A stretch of 26,121 nt of DNA from Zygnema cylindricum. Lineage: Eukaryota; Streptophyta; Zygnematophyceae; Zygnematales; Zygnemataceae. Both the position numbers and the translations under genes were made by a program. The first letter of the stretch is position 1; the number at the start of each line of letters is the position of its first letter. Below, in pieces: positions 8,974 to 20,000 of the stretch. Below the pieces are notes generated by a model. It did no database searches, was not told where the DNA came from, and saw only the letters and a list, made by a program, of their open reading frames with translations. The DNA is taken from NCBI GenBank assembly GCA_037447655.1, contig JBBHKE010001417.1, positions 1 through 26,121 of the forward strand. Direction: 5' to 3'.

Positions 8974-9752
8974 GGGAATTGCTAATCGCAGAGACGATTT
9001 TTGCTGCGCGCAGGTAGTTGTCAGAAATTGTACATTTGAAGTACAGTTTTGTACAAGTGACGTACCTTTAAGTTCAGATCTGACGGTCAATCCGTCAAAC
9101 AACTTTAGCTGGCGGAATACTGTACCGGCGGTTAAAAAAGTGTCGCGCTTGCAAACGTCGACCGTCATAAAAAAAAAAACAATTCACCACGGCCGGCGCA
9201 GGTTTACTGTAACCAAACTGCGGCAGCCACATATAAATAAAATGGCTGCGCGCAGGTAGTTTATCACTTCACGTTAGCCGCAAAATGAAATCAACTCGTC
9301 GTCACGTCCACGGTGGACGTGACGACGTGTCATTTTAGCTTCATCGATATTTATACACGGGTAAGCTTTTTTATTTTGTACGAAGTTTATTTCGTTTCGT
9401 GCGAGTTTACACATGTTGTACGTCGTCCTTTAATATGTGTCCAAGTTCAATGTAATGGTTCGCGAGTTTGATTTCATTTATGCGGTAAACTATCTGCGCG
9501 CAACCATTTTATTTATATGTGGTTGCCGCAGTTTGGTTACAGTAAAGTAGTAAACCTGCGCCGGCCGTGTGAATTGTTTTTTTTTTTTATGACGGCCGAC
9601 GTTTGCAAGCGCGACACTTTTCTAACCGCCGGTACAATATTCCGCCAGTCAAAGTTAAAGGTACGTCACTTTTACAAAACTGTACTTCAAATGTACAATT
9701 TCTGACAACTACCTGCGCGCAGCAAAAATCGTCTCTGCGATTAGCAATTCCC
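8974..9752. mobile_element. Foldback-like element E2, same family as E1
   Basis: Ends GGGAATTGCTAATCGCAGAG and its complement; arms of about 300 bp (8974 to about 9297, about 9455 to 9752) that match each other and the arms of E1. The loop holds a 31-bp palindrome (9297-9327) and a CGAAGTTTATTTCGTTTCG segment also found, inverted, in E3. The right flank is TAAATTTA (9753-9760), identical to the left flank of E1. Mirror-image open frames in the arms (8971-9168 minus, 9517-9705 plus) are an effect of the inverted repeats. Confidence 0.85.
9297..9327. repeat. 31-bp palindrome in E2 loop
   Basis: CGTCGTCACGTCCAC, one central G, then GTGGACGTGACGACG: perfect 15-bp arms. It contains ACGTCCAC/GTGGACGT, an ACGT-core pattern. 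E3 has a related CGTCGTCACGCGCGACG stretch near 10865. Confidence 0.85.
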
Positions 9753-9761
9753 TAAATTTAA

Positions 9762-11407
9762 GGGAATTGATAATGGCAGTGACTGTTTTGGTTGCGCACA
9801 GTCACTCACGTCATTTGGTCAAAAATAGTACAAACTGAAACGAAACCTCTTTAAACTGAAGAGTGTAAGTCTTGTACGGTGGTGTTGTGTATCGGTAAGG
9901 ATTTGCCGATAACCGATATGGGCCTTTTTTCGGGTATCCAATAATCGATACATTGGTACGATATATTGACATCGGCCTTATCGCCGATAAGTAGCCGATA
10001 ATATCGGGTACTTATCGGCGATAATGCCGATAACGATATATATCGGCGATAACTGTATGGACCGTACAGGTAAATGTACGGTCTGTACACTCAACTGTAC
10101 GTCATATTCTCCGGACGTGTACAAGCATAAAAAGTACCGTAGCCGCCATGAAATCTGTAAGATTTTGATACGGATCCAGTAAAAACGATGTACCTTTCAC
10201 ATCCGACGCCATGGCTTTGTCGATCCACTAGGGACCTACCACGTGTCAATATGTCGGCTTTTTTGGCAAAAGCTGCCAAAAGAGCCATTCCGGGATGTTG
10301 GCGCTCACGTTGGCCCGTCCGTTCGTGTTTTCCCATTCCAAGTCGTCCGTTCGATTTCGGCGGCGCGCAAAATGTTATTTTGCGTCTGTTGCACTTTTGT
10401 GTCAACCGTCCTTTTCCAGTTCCATGTTCACCAGGTTTTTAGTAAATTTTCGTACGTTGCCGTAACGTTTTTGTTCAGTTAACCATCCAACGTTTATGTG
10501 CCGCATTTACCGTGATAAATTGCAGTTAAACTGTAACGGAACAGATTTCTATACGTGGCATGCCACGCTATATAAAGTCAATAAAATAATACAGTATGTT
10601 ATAAAGTACTATTGTATGCATACTATATTTGTTTTAAGTTATCGCCGATATGGAATTTGTCGGTCCCAGACCGATATATCGGAACCTCTGACCGTTCGAT
10701 AACCGATAACTATCAGTATCGGTGTTATCGCGATAAGTTTTTTACCGATACACAACACTATTGTACGGAAATATTAAAACGCACGAAACGAAATAAACTT
10801 TGTGCACTATAATAAAACGAACCGGCGTAAAAGTATCAATTGAAATTAAATGAAAAAAAATGCCCGTCGTCACGCGCGACGAAATCGAGCCACACTATCT
10901 ATGAATCAACATTCTTACATTGACAGCGAAATTTCGTTTCCTGCGTTTTAATATTTCCGTACAATACTTACAGTACAGTACTTCATTTTAAAGAGGTTTC
11001 GTTTCAGGTTGAGTCTAAGTTCAATGTAACGTTTAGACGACTAAACTTCAATTTTGCGGCTAAGTTAATGTCCAACGTGCTTTCACCGTGGAGCTCACGT
11101 AACGACAAAAAGTGACTATATGCAACACTTTTATTTACATGTGGTTGCCGCAGTTTTGTTACCGTAAACGTTCGCCGACCGTGTGAATTGCTAATTTTTT
11201 TATGACGGTCGACGTTCGCAAACGCGGCAAAAGTTTAAGCGGTTGAAACAATATTTTGAAAGTCAAAGCTGTCTAACCGATTGACCGTCAAATTTAGACC
11301 CAACGGTACTTTACTTGTACAAATGTGTACTTCGAACGTACTATTTTTGACAAAATGACTTAAGTGACTGTGCGCAACCAAAACAGCCACTGCCATTATC
11401 AATTCCC
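9762..11407. mobile_element. Foldback-like element E3, diverged relative, disrupted by hAT
   Basis: Ends GGGAATTGATAATGGCAG and (inverted) GGGAATTGATAATGGCAG. Flanks AAATTTAA (9754-9761) and AAATTTTA (11408-11415) agree at 7 of 8 positions, a likely decayed 8-bp target duplication. The right arm (about 10920-11407) keeps the GCGGC...GACGGTC blocks of E1/E2 in diverged form. The left arm lacks about 280 bp of that arm, jumping from AAAAATAGTAC to AAACTGAAACGAAACC, and is then split by the hAT-like insertion at 9880-10760. Confidence 0.8.
9880..10760. mobile_element. Non-autonomous hAT-like element with 8-bp target duplication
   Basis: TTGTACGG flanks both sides exactly (9872-9879, 10761-10768). 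Termini TGGTGTTGTGTATCGGTAA and (inverted) TAGTGTTGTGTATCGGTAA differ at one position. Subterminal regions are dense in CCGATA/TATCGG motifs, as in hAT elements where transposase binds subterminal repeats. The unoccupied site survives in the right arm of E3 as CCGTACAA. Interior frames on both strands (around 10091-10442) overlap and match nothing I recognise, so no transposase is claimed. Length 881 bp. Confidence 0.9.
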
Positions 11408-13341
11408 AAATTTTATTGTTCCGTCCAAAAACTACCTTAAAGTGGAAAAGTTTTGTTACGTCCAAACTGAGGCATTTTGCACACCATTATTAAAGTTTCT
11501 GAAATATTTCAGAAAAAAAAAATTGAAGTATTTCATGAACAATGTGGAAATTTACTTTTATCCTGTAATTTTCTTTAACGTATCTTCTTTTTTAATCCAC
11601 TGTACTGTGGTATTTTGCACAGATTTTCAAAAATATGAAGTATTTCATGAAAATTGGCAGAACTTTACTTTAATAGTGTAATTTTCTCTTGTGTTTCTTT
11701 TTTATTTTAACTCGTCGTGTGCATATTCTATCAACAAAACGTCTCTCTCATATAATCCCTCATACATCGGATAAATTGTAACGACAAAAGTACAAAACCA
11801 ATTTCATGAAATTTTGTGGAAATTGTTGCAAACGGCTAAAAATCTCTTCACATGTGCCTCTGGTGTGAAGCATGATGCTTTCTGTTTCTTTACATGTACG
11901 TTTTCGGACGAAAATTACAGAAGTATTATGCGAATTCGTTTGTCCGATTCAAAATCTTGGGGAAAAAAATCTTATGCTAAACGTTTCCGTTGATATAGCG
12001 GATTCCCCTCCGTCGATTTATGTTTTCCATAGATCAATTTCCTTTGCGTTACATTTTCGTACGAATTTGTCATTAACTCATTACAGCCGTTACAAGCTCG
12101 AACATGTGTAACCGTGGACTTTAATAATCACAGTTATCCTCAAGATTGTTCGTACGGCGGTTGATACTCTGGATACTGCGATTCGCAGTATTTCCCGCAT
12201 ATCATCACCACCCTATGGCATGACATCATAACTATAATCAACTGTAATTTGACCAATTTTATCACATGCAACACTCCCGTAATTGTGAAGAAAACCATCT
12301 GTCGCATGTGTAGTCCTGTTTGTTTGAACAGAACTGGCCTTTTCGGGAAACGCTTTGCTGAAGCAACGGTCGCATTTATTCAACAAAGCCAAAAAAAGAA
12401 CATGCTAATTGCGACACGTGTTTTTTTGTGAATCTGCTGCCGTGAATTCGCGGACGCCTGTGACTTGTCGTGATACTCTGTACCACCATTAGCCTTAAGT
12501 ACGCGTATTTTATTTTCTCACCCGTATACATATTTCAGCCCTTTTACGCACGTAAAACTACGGTTGTACCGACCGTACAAAGGCTGTCCATGTGGATGTA
12601 CCTTCGGTCACTTTTGATGAAGAATCATTCAAGAGCAAAGCTTCTTCTGCAAAACTCCTGTATGGCTATCAATATACGAGTGAAAAAAAAAACAGAGATT
12701 TTTTGCTTTCTCGTGTTAGAGTCAACGAGAGCTCTGTTGCAGTTTTTCTACTCCCATTGATATTTTGACTGTTGAGGTCAGAATTGCAGACTGATTGTGC
12801 CTTCTTTCAATTGTTTTATGTAACTCCATACCTTCAAATCTACTGGTTCTTGCGAAATTTGTTAACAGATATCAATATTGCGAATTATTGATTATCTGCA
12901 ACTTTGGAATGGCTCAAAGTGCGATAATGTGATGGTAAGCTGGGCTTGTTAGTAATGTGTGAGTACAGAGGTTTTCTGGAATGTGTTTTTTGTATTTTTT
13001 CTTGTTAACTATTTTTGTGGATAGGCAATTCTTGCAATCTGCTCTTAACATTTTGCCAATTTATTATTTTATCTTTTTGTCATTTTAAGAAATATGAATT
13101 GATGTGCTAAAAATCTTGCATGACTTTTAACTTTTGCCTCTTCCCTACTTTCCAACAGTTTCTGTGAGAAATTTTGCACATATTACTTCAAAGAAGAATT
13201 CAAAGATTGTTTCTTCAACACTATCTCCTAATCAATGTTTCCATGATATCCTGTAGGGTTATTTGATTGCTGGGAGAATCTCTTCACTTCAAATGAAAAG
13301 GACTCTTAACTGATAGGGACTCCTTCAACTGAAAAGGCATC
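11408..13341. other. Upstream region of the TTM gene (promoter and 5' UTR expected)
   Basis: No exon could be recognised on either strand. It begins with diverged direct repeats (11471-11830). The 5' UTR of the TTM gene should lie in the last part. Possible 5' UTR intron acceptors exist (for example TTTCCAACAG near 13159), but transcript ends cannot be fixed from sequence. Confidence 0.5.
11471..11712. repeat. Diverged tandem direct repeat
   Basis: TTTTGCACA, then TGAAGTATTTCATGAA, TTTACTTT, TGTAATTTTCT and TTCTTTTTTA occur in order in a first unit (11471 to about 11600) and again in a second (11611-11712), offset 112 bp between the TGAAGTATTT blocks. A third partial block ATTTCATGAAATTTTGTGG lies at 11801. 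Confidence 0.6.
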
Positions 13342-13548
13342 ATGGCCTCCTCGCTCAGCAGGAAATCCGCTGGTCCAATTCGCACTAATTCAGGTAGAAG
13401 GTCCGGGCTTCTGAAGAACCAGGTACATTTGGTAAAGAGAAATACACCTGATGGAAGCGAGCGTTATGAGCTTGTACCTGTAGAGGAAACTCTTTCTTTT
13501 GACAAGGGCTTCTTTCTATTTATCCGAGCCATTCAAATGCTCTTACAG
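13342..13548 (+). CDS. TTM gene exon 1 (start codon)
   Basis: 69 codons, ending phase 0 at CAG before GTGCTC. It contains GLLKNQVHLVKR and ETLSFDKGFFLFIRA, which precede the P-loop exon in plant TTM1/2 proteins. Confidence 0.92.
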
Positions 13549-14006
13549 GTGCTCCTCAAAATGCTCTGATGTAGTGTTCTGTATTGTATATCTCTCCCTC
13601 CCTCCCTCCCTCCCTCCCTCCCTCCCTCCCTCCCTCCCTTCCCTCCCCCCCTCCATCCCCCACCCCCCTCTCTATCTCTCTCTCTCTCTCTCCTCTTTCT
13701 CTCCTCTCTCTCTCCTCTTTCTCTCCTCTCTCTCTCCCCTCTCTCTCCTCTCTCTCTCCCCTTTCTCTCCCTCTTCTCTCCCCTTTCTCTCCTCTCTCTC
13801 TCTCCTCTCTCTCCTCTCTCTCCTCTCTCTCTCCTCTCTCTCTCTCTCCGCTTTCTCTCTCCTCTCTCTCTCCTCTCTCTCCTCTCTCTCTCCGCTTTCT
13901 CTCTCCTCTCTCTCCTCTCTCTCTCTCCCTCTCTCTCTCCCCTCTCTCTCTCCCCTCTCTCTCCCCTCTCTCTCTCCCCCCTTCTCTCTCCCCCCTTCTC
14001 TCTCTC

Positions 14007-14040
<34 letters not shown>

Positions 14041-17000
14041 CCCTCTCTCTCTCCTCTCTCTCCTCTCTCTCCTCTCTCTCTCCTCTCTCTCTCCCCTCTC
14101 TCCTCTCTCTCTCCTCTCTCCCTCTCTCCTTTCTCTCTCCTCTCTCCTTTCTCTCTCCACTCTCTCTCCTCTCTCTCCTCTCACTCCTCTCTCTCCTCTC
14201 TCTCTCCTCTCTCTCCTCTCTCTCCTCTCTCTCCTCTCTCTCTCCTTTCTCTCTCCTCTCTCTCTCTCTCCTCAAATTTCTCTTCTGTACTTTTCTGAAG
14301 TGTATATCTCTCTCTCTCTCTCCTCTACGATTCTCCTCCTAATCTGTTTGTGCTATTGCTTGAATTTGGAATAAGGAACTTTATGAAACAATTTTTTGTG
14401 GAAGCCCATGTCTGTCAGACTTTTTTCTTTTTATTTTGAGCAATCACCTAAACTGTAAAAAAAATCTTGTGGTTGTCGTGGTGAAAATTATTGTTTTTGA
14501 AGTGGCTATCATGTCTAAGGGCTCAATTTGCTTGTATTTTTGAGCTTTATTTCAAGTTTTGAAGCAGCCATGTATTTAGTATGTGAGAGGATGCTTCTGA
14601 TAGTCGGCTGAGTAAATTTTCAATTTTGTAAACTTACATCAAATACTGACAAAGCTAGTTGGTCTTCGGTTGTTGTGCAGAAGAATGATGGTGTGGTGCT
14701 TGTTGGTTTAGCCGGGCCATCGGGTGCTGGCAAGACTGTATTTAGTGAAAAGGTTTCGAGCTTTATGCCTGGAATAGTTGTTATTTCCATGGACAATTAC
14801 AATGATGCAAGCCGAGTCATTGATGGAAATTATGATGGTAAGTCAAATTGCCAATTCTGCTGAAATACATTACCAATTATGGAAAAGTAAGTAGGTGATT
14901 ATCACTATGTTCCTATTATTTATTTAATTATTTTATTTCTTTTTCGACAGGGTCCAAGTGGGGCCGGAAAATCAACATTTTTGTCGGCTATTGGAGGGAG
15001 AGCTTTGAAATCGAGCACTGTGAGTGGTCGGATTTTGATCAACGGAAGAGAGGATTCCGTACAATCGTACCGCCACATCACCGGATTTGTACCGCAGGTA
15101 GGGAGAGGGAGGGAGGGAGGGAGGGGGAGGGTATTTTCCTTGTCTAAGTACCGTCGTAATTATCATCAACGGTGGAGAAGATTCTGTAGAGTTGTACCGT
15201 CACATTACAAAAATCGACAGTGAAATTGGACCACAAGAGGGAGATTGAGAGGGAGGGAGAGAGAGGGAGAGGGAGAGAGGGAGAGGGATTGGGAGAGGAA
15301 GAGAGAGAGAGGGATTGGGAGAGGGAGAGAGAGGGAGAGGGAGAGAGAGGGGAGAGGAGAGGGAAAGATTTCTTATCCAAGTCTTGTCTTATTCTCATCA
15401 ACGGTGGAAAATTTTCCCAATAAAATAGAAAATTTGACAATGTTTAAAAAAATCATCATGATTATGTTAGAAGAAAGCATTGAAATTCTTATTCAGATTT
15501 TGTCTTATTCAGTGTTGTCGATGATTGGTGACAACACTGAATACGGCATAGTCCCTCTTTCTCTCTCTCTTTCTCTTCCTCTCTCTCTCTTTCTCTGTTT
15601 CTCTCCCTCTCCTTCTCTCTTTCTTTCTCTTTCTCTACCTCTCTGTCTCTTTGTCTTTCTCTCTCCCCTTCTTTCTCTCTCTCCTCTCTCTCTCTTCTCT
15701 CTCTCTCCTCAAATTTATCTTCTGTACTTTTCTGTACTGTATATCTCACTCTCTCTCCTCTACGGTTCTCCTCCTAATCTGTTTGTGCTATTGCTGGAAT
15801 TTGGAATAAGGAACTTATGAAACAATTTTTTGTGGAAGCCCATGTCTGTCAGACTTTTTTCTTTTTATTTTGAGCAATTACCTAAACTGTAAAAAAAATC
15901 TTGTGGTTGTTGTGGTGAAAATTATTGTTTTTGAAGTGGCTATCATGTCTAAGGGCTCAATTTGCTTGTATTTTTGAGCTTTATTTCAAGTTTTGAAGCA
16001 GCCATGTATTTCGTATGTGAGAGGATGCTTCTGATAGTCGGCCGAGTAAATTTTCAATTTTGTAAACTTACATCAACTACTGACAAAGCTAGTTGGTCTT
16101 CGGTCGTTGTGCAGAAGAATGATGGTGTGGTGCTTGTTGGTTTAGCTGGGCCATCGGGTGCTGGCAAGACTGTATTTAGTGAAAAGGTTTCGAGCTTTAT
16201 GCCTGGAATAGTTGTTATTTCCATGGACAATTACAATGATGCAAGCCGAGTCATTGATGGAAATTATGATGGTAAGTCAAATTGCCAATTCTGCTGAAAT
16301 ACATTACCAATTATGGAAAAGTAAGTAGGTGATTATCACTATGTTTAATGATTTTAGTTTGCTGTTATTTTATTAAGACTAAGGTACAGCTAGTTATTTT
16401 AACCTGTAAAGATCTTTAATGTACTTGTTGATGCACACAATGTTTGATCCAAATTGCTGGCTATGTTGAGAAATGAAGCCATGGGAAGCCCTCCCTGTTA
16501 AAGATCATTTAAGAGTTCACTAGTTTTGGAGTTGGATTGTGTATATGCAATGTCATTTGTTAAAAGCTCTGGATTTTCTGGGGGTGGACCGTGCAGATCC
16601 GCGGTTGACAGATTATGACACCTTAATGGAGAACATTGAAGGATTGCGAAGAGGAGAAGCGGTGGAAGTACCAATATACGATTTCAAAACAAGTACGCGT
16701 GTTGGAACAAGGTGAGACTCAATTAGATTCAAAATAGTTAGTGATGAGTTTTAAGTGAGGGCCATTGTGACTGGCATCCTAACTTTTTTTATTTTAGTAT
16801 AAATTCGTGTGACAAAAAACATGTCCGGTACATTGTTTTGCTGAAAAGTCATTTTAGATGTCTGCTTCTGGCTATGCACAGGAACTAGGGAATAAGTTAG
16901 TTGGTCTTTCTTACATTTCGAGGTACTGACATAAAGACATGTTTCAGTTGTGTCAGTCATGCACTGTATATATCAAAGTATTTGTAGAACCTTTCTTGTG

Positions 17001-20000
17001 AATGAAGGCATTTCCAGGGGAACTAGGATAAAAGATGAAGTCGCGTGATGATTGCAGCATGCACTTGTCAGAATTCTCTGCGGTTACATACCCCATGGTC
17101 AAATACTCCGTGGTTACAGTTTGTTGTGCTTTGCTGGTCCTGTTCCTCTTACATTCCTTTTGTCCCATCTTGTTTTTTTTTATCCCAATGATTATCGTGG
17201 ATTAACATGAGCGCTTAACCATCTACTGGTTTAAAACAATTTTTAAGTGCTTTAGCCGTTATGTTAGCATCGATAAAAAAGTTTGAAATACGAAGCTTAT
17301 TTGAACTGCTAGTTAACATAAAACTGTATTTGTGTGTCATTGGATTCTGAGGCAGAAAAATTTAACAGTCTTTGTCGTTGGTTCAACCCTTTTTGCTTGA
17401 ACCAAGGGAGTTTATCACGCAGCCAAATATTGTGTTTGGTTCAGCTCTGACTGGCAGTGTAGCTATTGAATGTCAACTGGAGTGCCTACACTATCAAATG
17501 TTTTAATGGGCTAATGGTTGAAATATTTATTCAGAAGTTTCTTTTGTTTTTTAATCTTCTAACAGTCCTGTCTTCCTTAACAGCTATCTGTAGTTGGACG
17601 CCCATCGGCTAATTTTTTGCAGTGTTTCTTTTACAGACGCGTGGAAGTACCCGCGTCTCGTGTTGTGGTGATTGAGGGCATTTATGCTTTGAGTTCGCGT
17701 TTGCGTCCCCTTCTTGATTTAAGGGTATCCGTCACCGGGGGTGTCCATTTTGACTTGGTCAAACGAGTTCTGCGTGACATAAATCGGTCAGGACAGGAAC
17801 CCGAAGATATTATCCATCAGATCTCAGAGACGGTATGTTGATATTTGGCCTTATAAGCGACTGTTATATTACTCCAATTCACCAACTCTGAAAAACATCA
17901 TGATCACAGAGGCTTAGATTATTATTATATAAGCCACATGTTTTTCTTGTAGAAACTCCTTTCCTTGTTTTTTTTTTTTTCATTGTGACTCACCGTTTTG
18001 TTTTACTCTTCATTTTGAGTATCGATTCTGACAATGACTGTTTGTTCTTGTTTCCTGAACTATGGCTTGTTTGACTTGTTTGCTGCCATTTGTTTAGCAG
18101 CCTTTTTTCTTTGTGGTTTCCTGTGTTCTTTACTTGATTCTTCAGCTTTCTTTGTCTTTTGTGTTGTTTTTATTTCTCCTGCAGAAGGGTTTAGTATAAG
18201 TGATGGGTAGACTTAAGACCGAGCAATATGTTTTTGCAGGTATACCCCATGTATAAAGCATTTATTGAGCCAGATCTTCAAACAGCCCACATTAAGATCG
18301 TGAACAAATTTAACCCATTTTCAGGCTTTCAGAATGCAACATATATTCTCAAGGTAACATTTTCCTGAACTTAGTCTTTGTCTAGGAACATTCTCCAATC
18401 AATGCAGTAAAATGGGAAAGGAAAGCTTAATGTTACTTTGTGATCGTGGTTTACATCTAGGAGCCATGTTCCAAGCTATTGTTTTTGTTTCTCTCTGTTT
18501 TAATGTTGAGGTCACCTTGCAGCTGATGTTCCTCACACCTAAGTGGAAGAAGATAAAAGTGATTGTCTTTTACTTGACCTGCCGTCGTAATCATCAGTAT
18601 CGTCGCCTGTATGAAACTTATTTGTCCACACACAAGCCAAAGAAAAGAAAAGTATTATCGTACAGAAACAGAGTAAATCAGAAGGCCATTTATTTGTAAC
18701 CAGTTTGTCTTTCTTTGAAGCAGTCGGGTGTACATTTGACGGAAGATCAAATCCGGGCAGTCCTCTCTCCAACACACACGGAGGCAATGGAGGAGACATA
18801 TGATATCTATTTACTTCCTCCTGGAGAGGACCGCGAAACTTGTCAGTCATATCTTCGCATGCGAAACCGTGATGGTAGATACAGCCTCATGTTTGAGGTA
18901 AGAAACTTTTCAGCCTAGGTCCAGTGCCACTATTATTAGTTCTACACTGCAATTTTTCTGCCTCGGGTCTCGTTTGAAGTGAAGTAAATTTGATCTGTAG
19001 AGTAACAATGACACGTACAGTCAGAAGTTTTAAATCAAATAAGTTTATAGATCCATTGGCCTTGGGCTGCGTAAGTGTGGAACTTTTCAGTCAAAACTTT
19101 GTCAATCCCTGTTTTCAATGGAGTCTCCGTTTTCGAAGGAGATTACACTGGTAATTTTTACTAGCATTACTTACTGCGTGTATTTTTGCAGGAGTGGGTG
19201 ACAGATGGTCCTTTTATCATAAGTCCACGTATTACTTTTGAAGTGAGTGTGAAGATTTTAAGTGGTCTCCTTGCCCTCGGTTACACAATGCCTTCTATTT
19301 TGAAGAGAATCAGCCACGTATTCACTGACGTTGAGCATAATTTCACAGTGAAAATCGATAAATTGGAACAGCTTCAGCGGACCTATGTTCAGGTGACTAT
19401 AGCCCTGATGCTTTGTTGTAAAAACAGGAATTCTTTTGGAAATCCGTCTTACAAAATTGTTACTGCATTTGTTTGATTAGTCAGAAATGGAGTAACGATT
19501 TTGGCAGGAAGTGAGTTTGGTCTCAGTTCCTTCTTGTGTTTTGTGGACCTGCTATTCGGTAAATCTTGTAAAACTATTGTTGCCAATTGTCTCTTTGAAT
19601 CCTGCTTTGTCAGGCAATGAATGCAATGGGACTTGAATTGGGACATGGAATTTTGGCAATTGGGCATAAAATTGCAGGTTCAGGGAAAAGATCGACAGTC
19701 AGTTCAGGAGATTGCAGAAAAACTGGGAATGAACACTAATTATGTGCCTCGCTCATATATTGAACAAATTCAACTGGAGAGGCTTACTGCAGAAGTGCAG
19801 GTAGAGACTGGGCTTTGTCACAATGGGGTCACCTTTTTAAGCGTCATGGGACTAGAGAAAACAAAATGCTTTGGAAATCCATTCTTGTGTTACTGTGTTC
19901 CCTATACTGCCAGAATTTATGGCTTTTTATCAAACAACAATGAAGGTGATGGAGAAGAGTGAGCAAACGAAGAGAGAAGAAAGACTAATCAGGTTATTGC

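Noticed and set aside
8971-9705. Two similar open frames (CKRDTFLTAGT) on opposite strands
   Set aside because: They are the same sequence read in the two inverted arms of E2; indels break the similarity, and E1 arms do not keep the frame.
10091-10482. Open frames of 79-104 codons on both strands inside the hAT-like element
   Set aside because: Mutually overlapping, no hAT transposase motifs, no recognised family.
13499-14374. Open frames up to 291 codons on both strands
   Set aside because: By-products of the CT array in intron 1 of the TTM gene.
19621-19962. 113-codon frame across exon 8
   Set aside because: It combines exon 8 with flanking intron sequence; homology stops exactly at the GT donor after position 19800.
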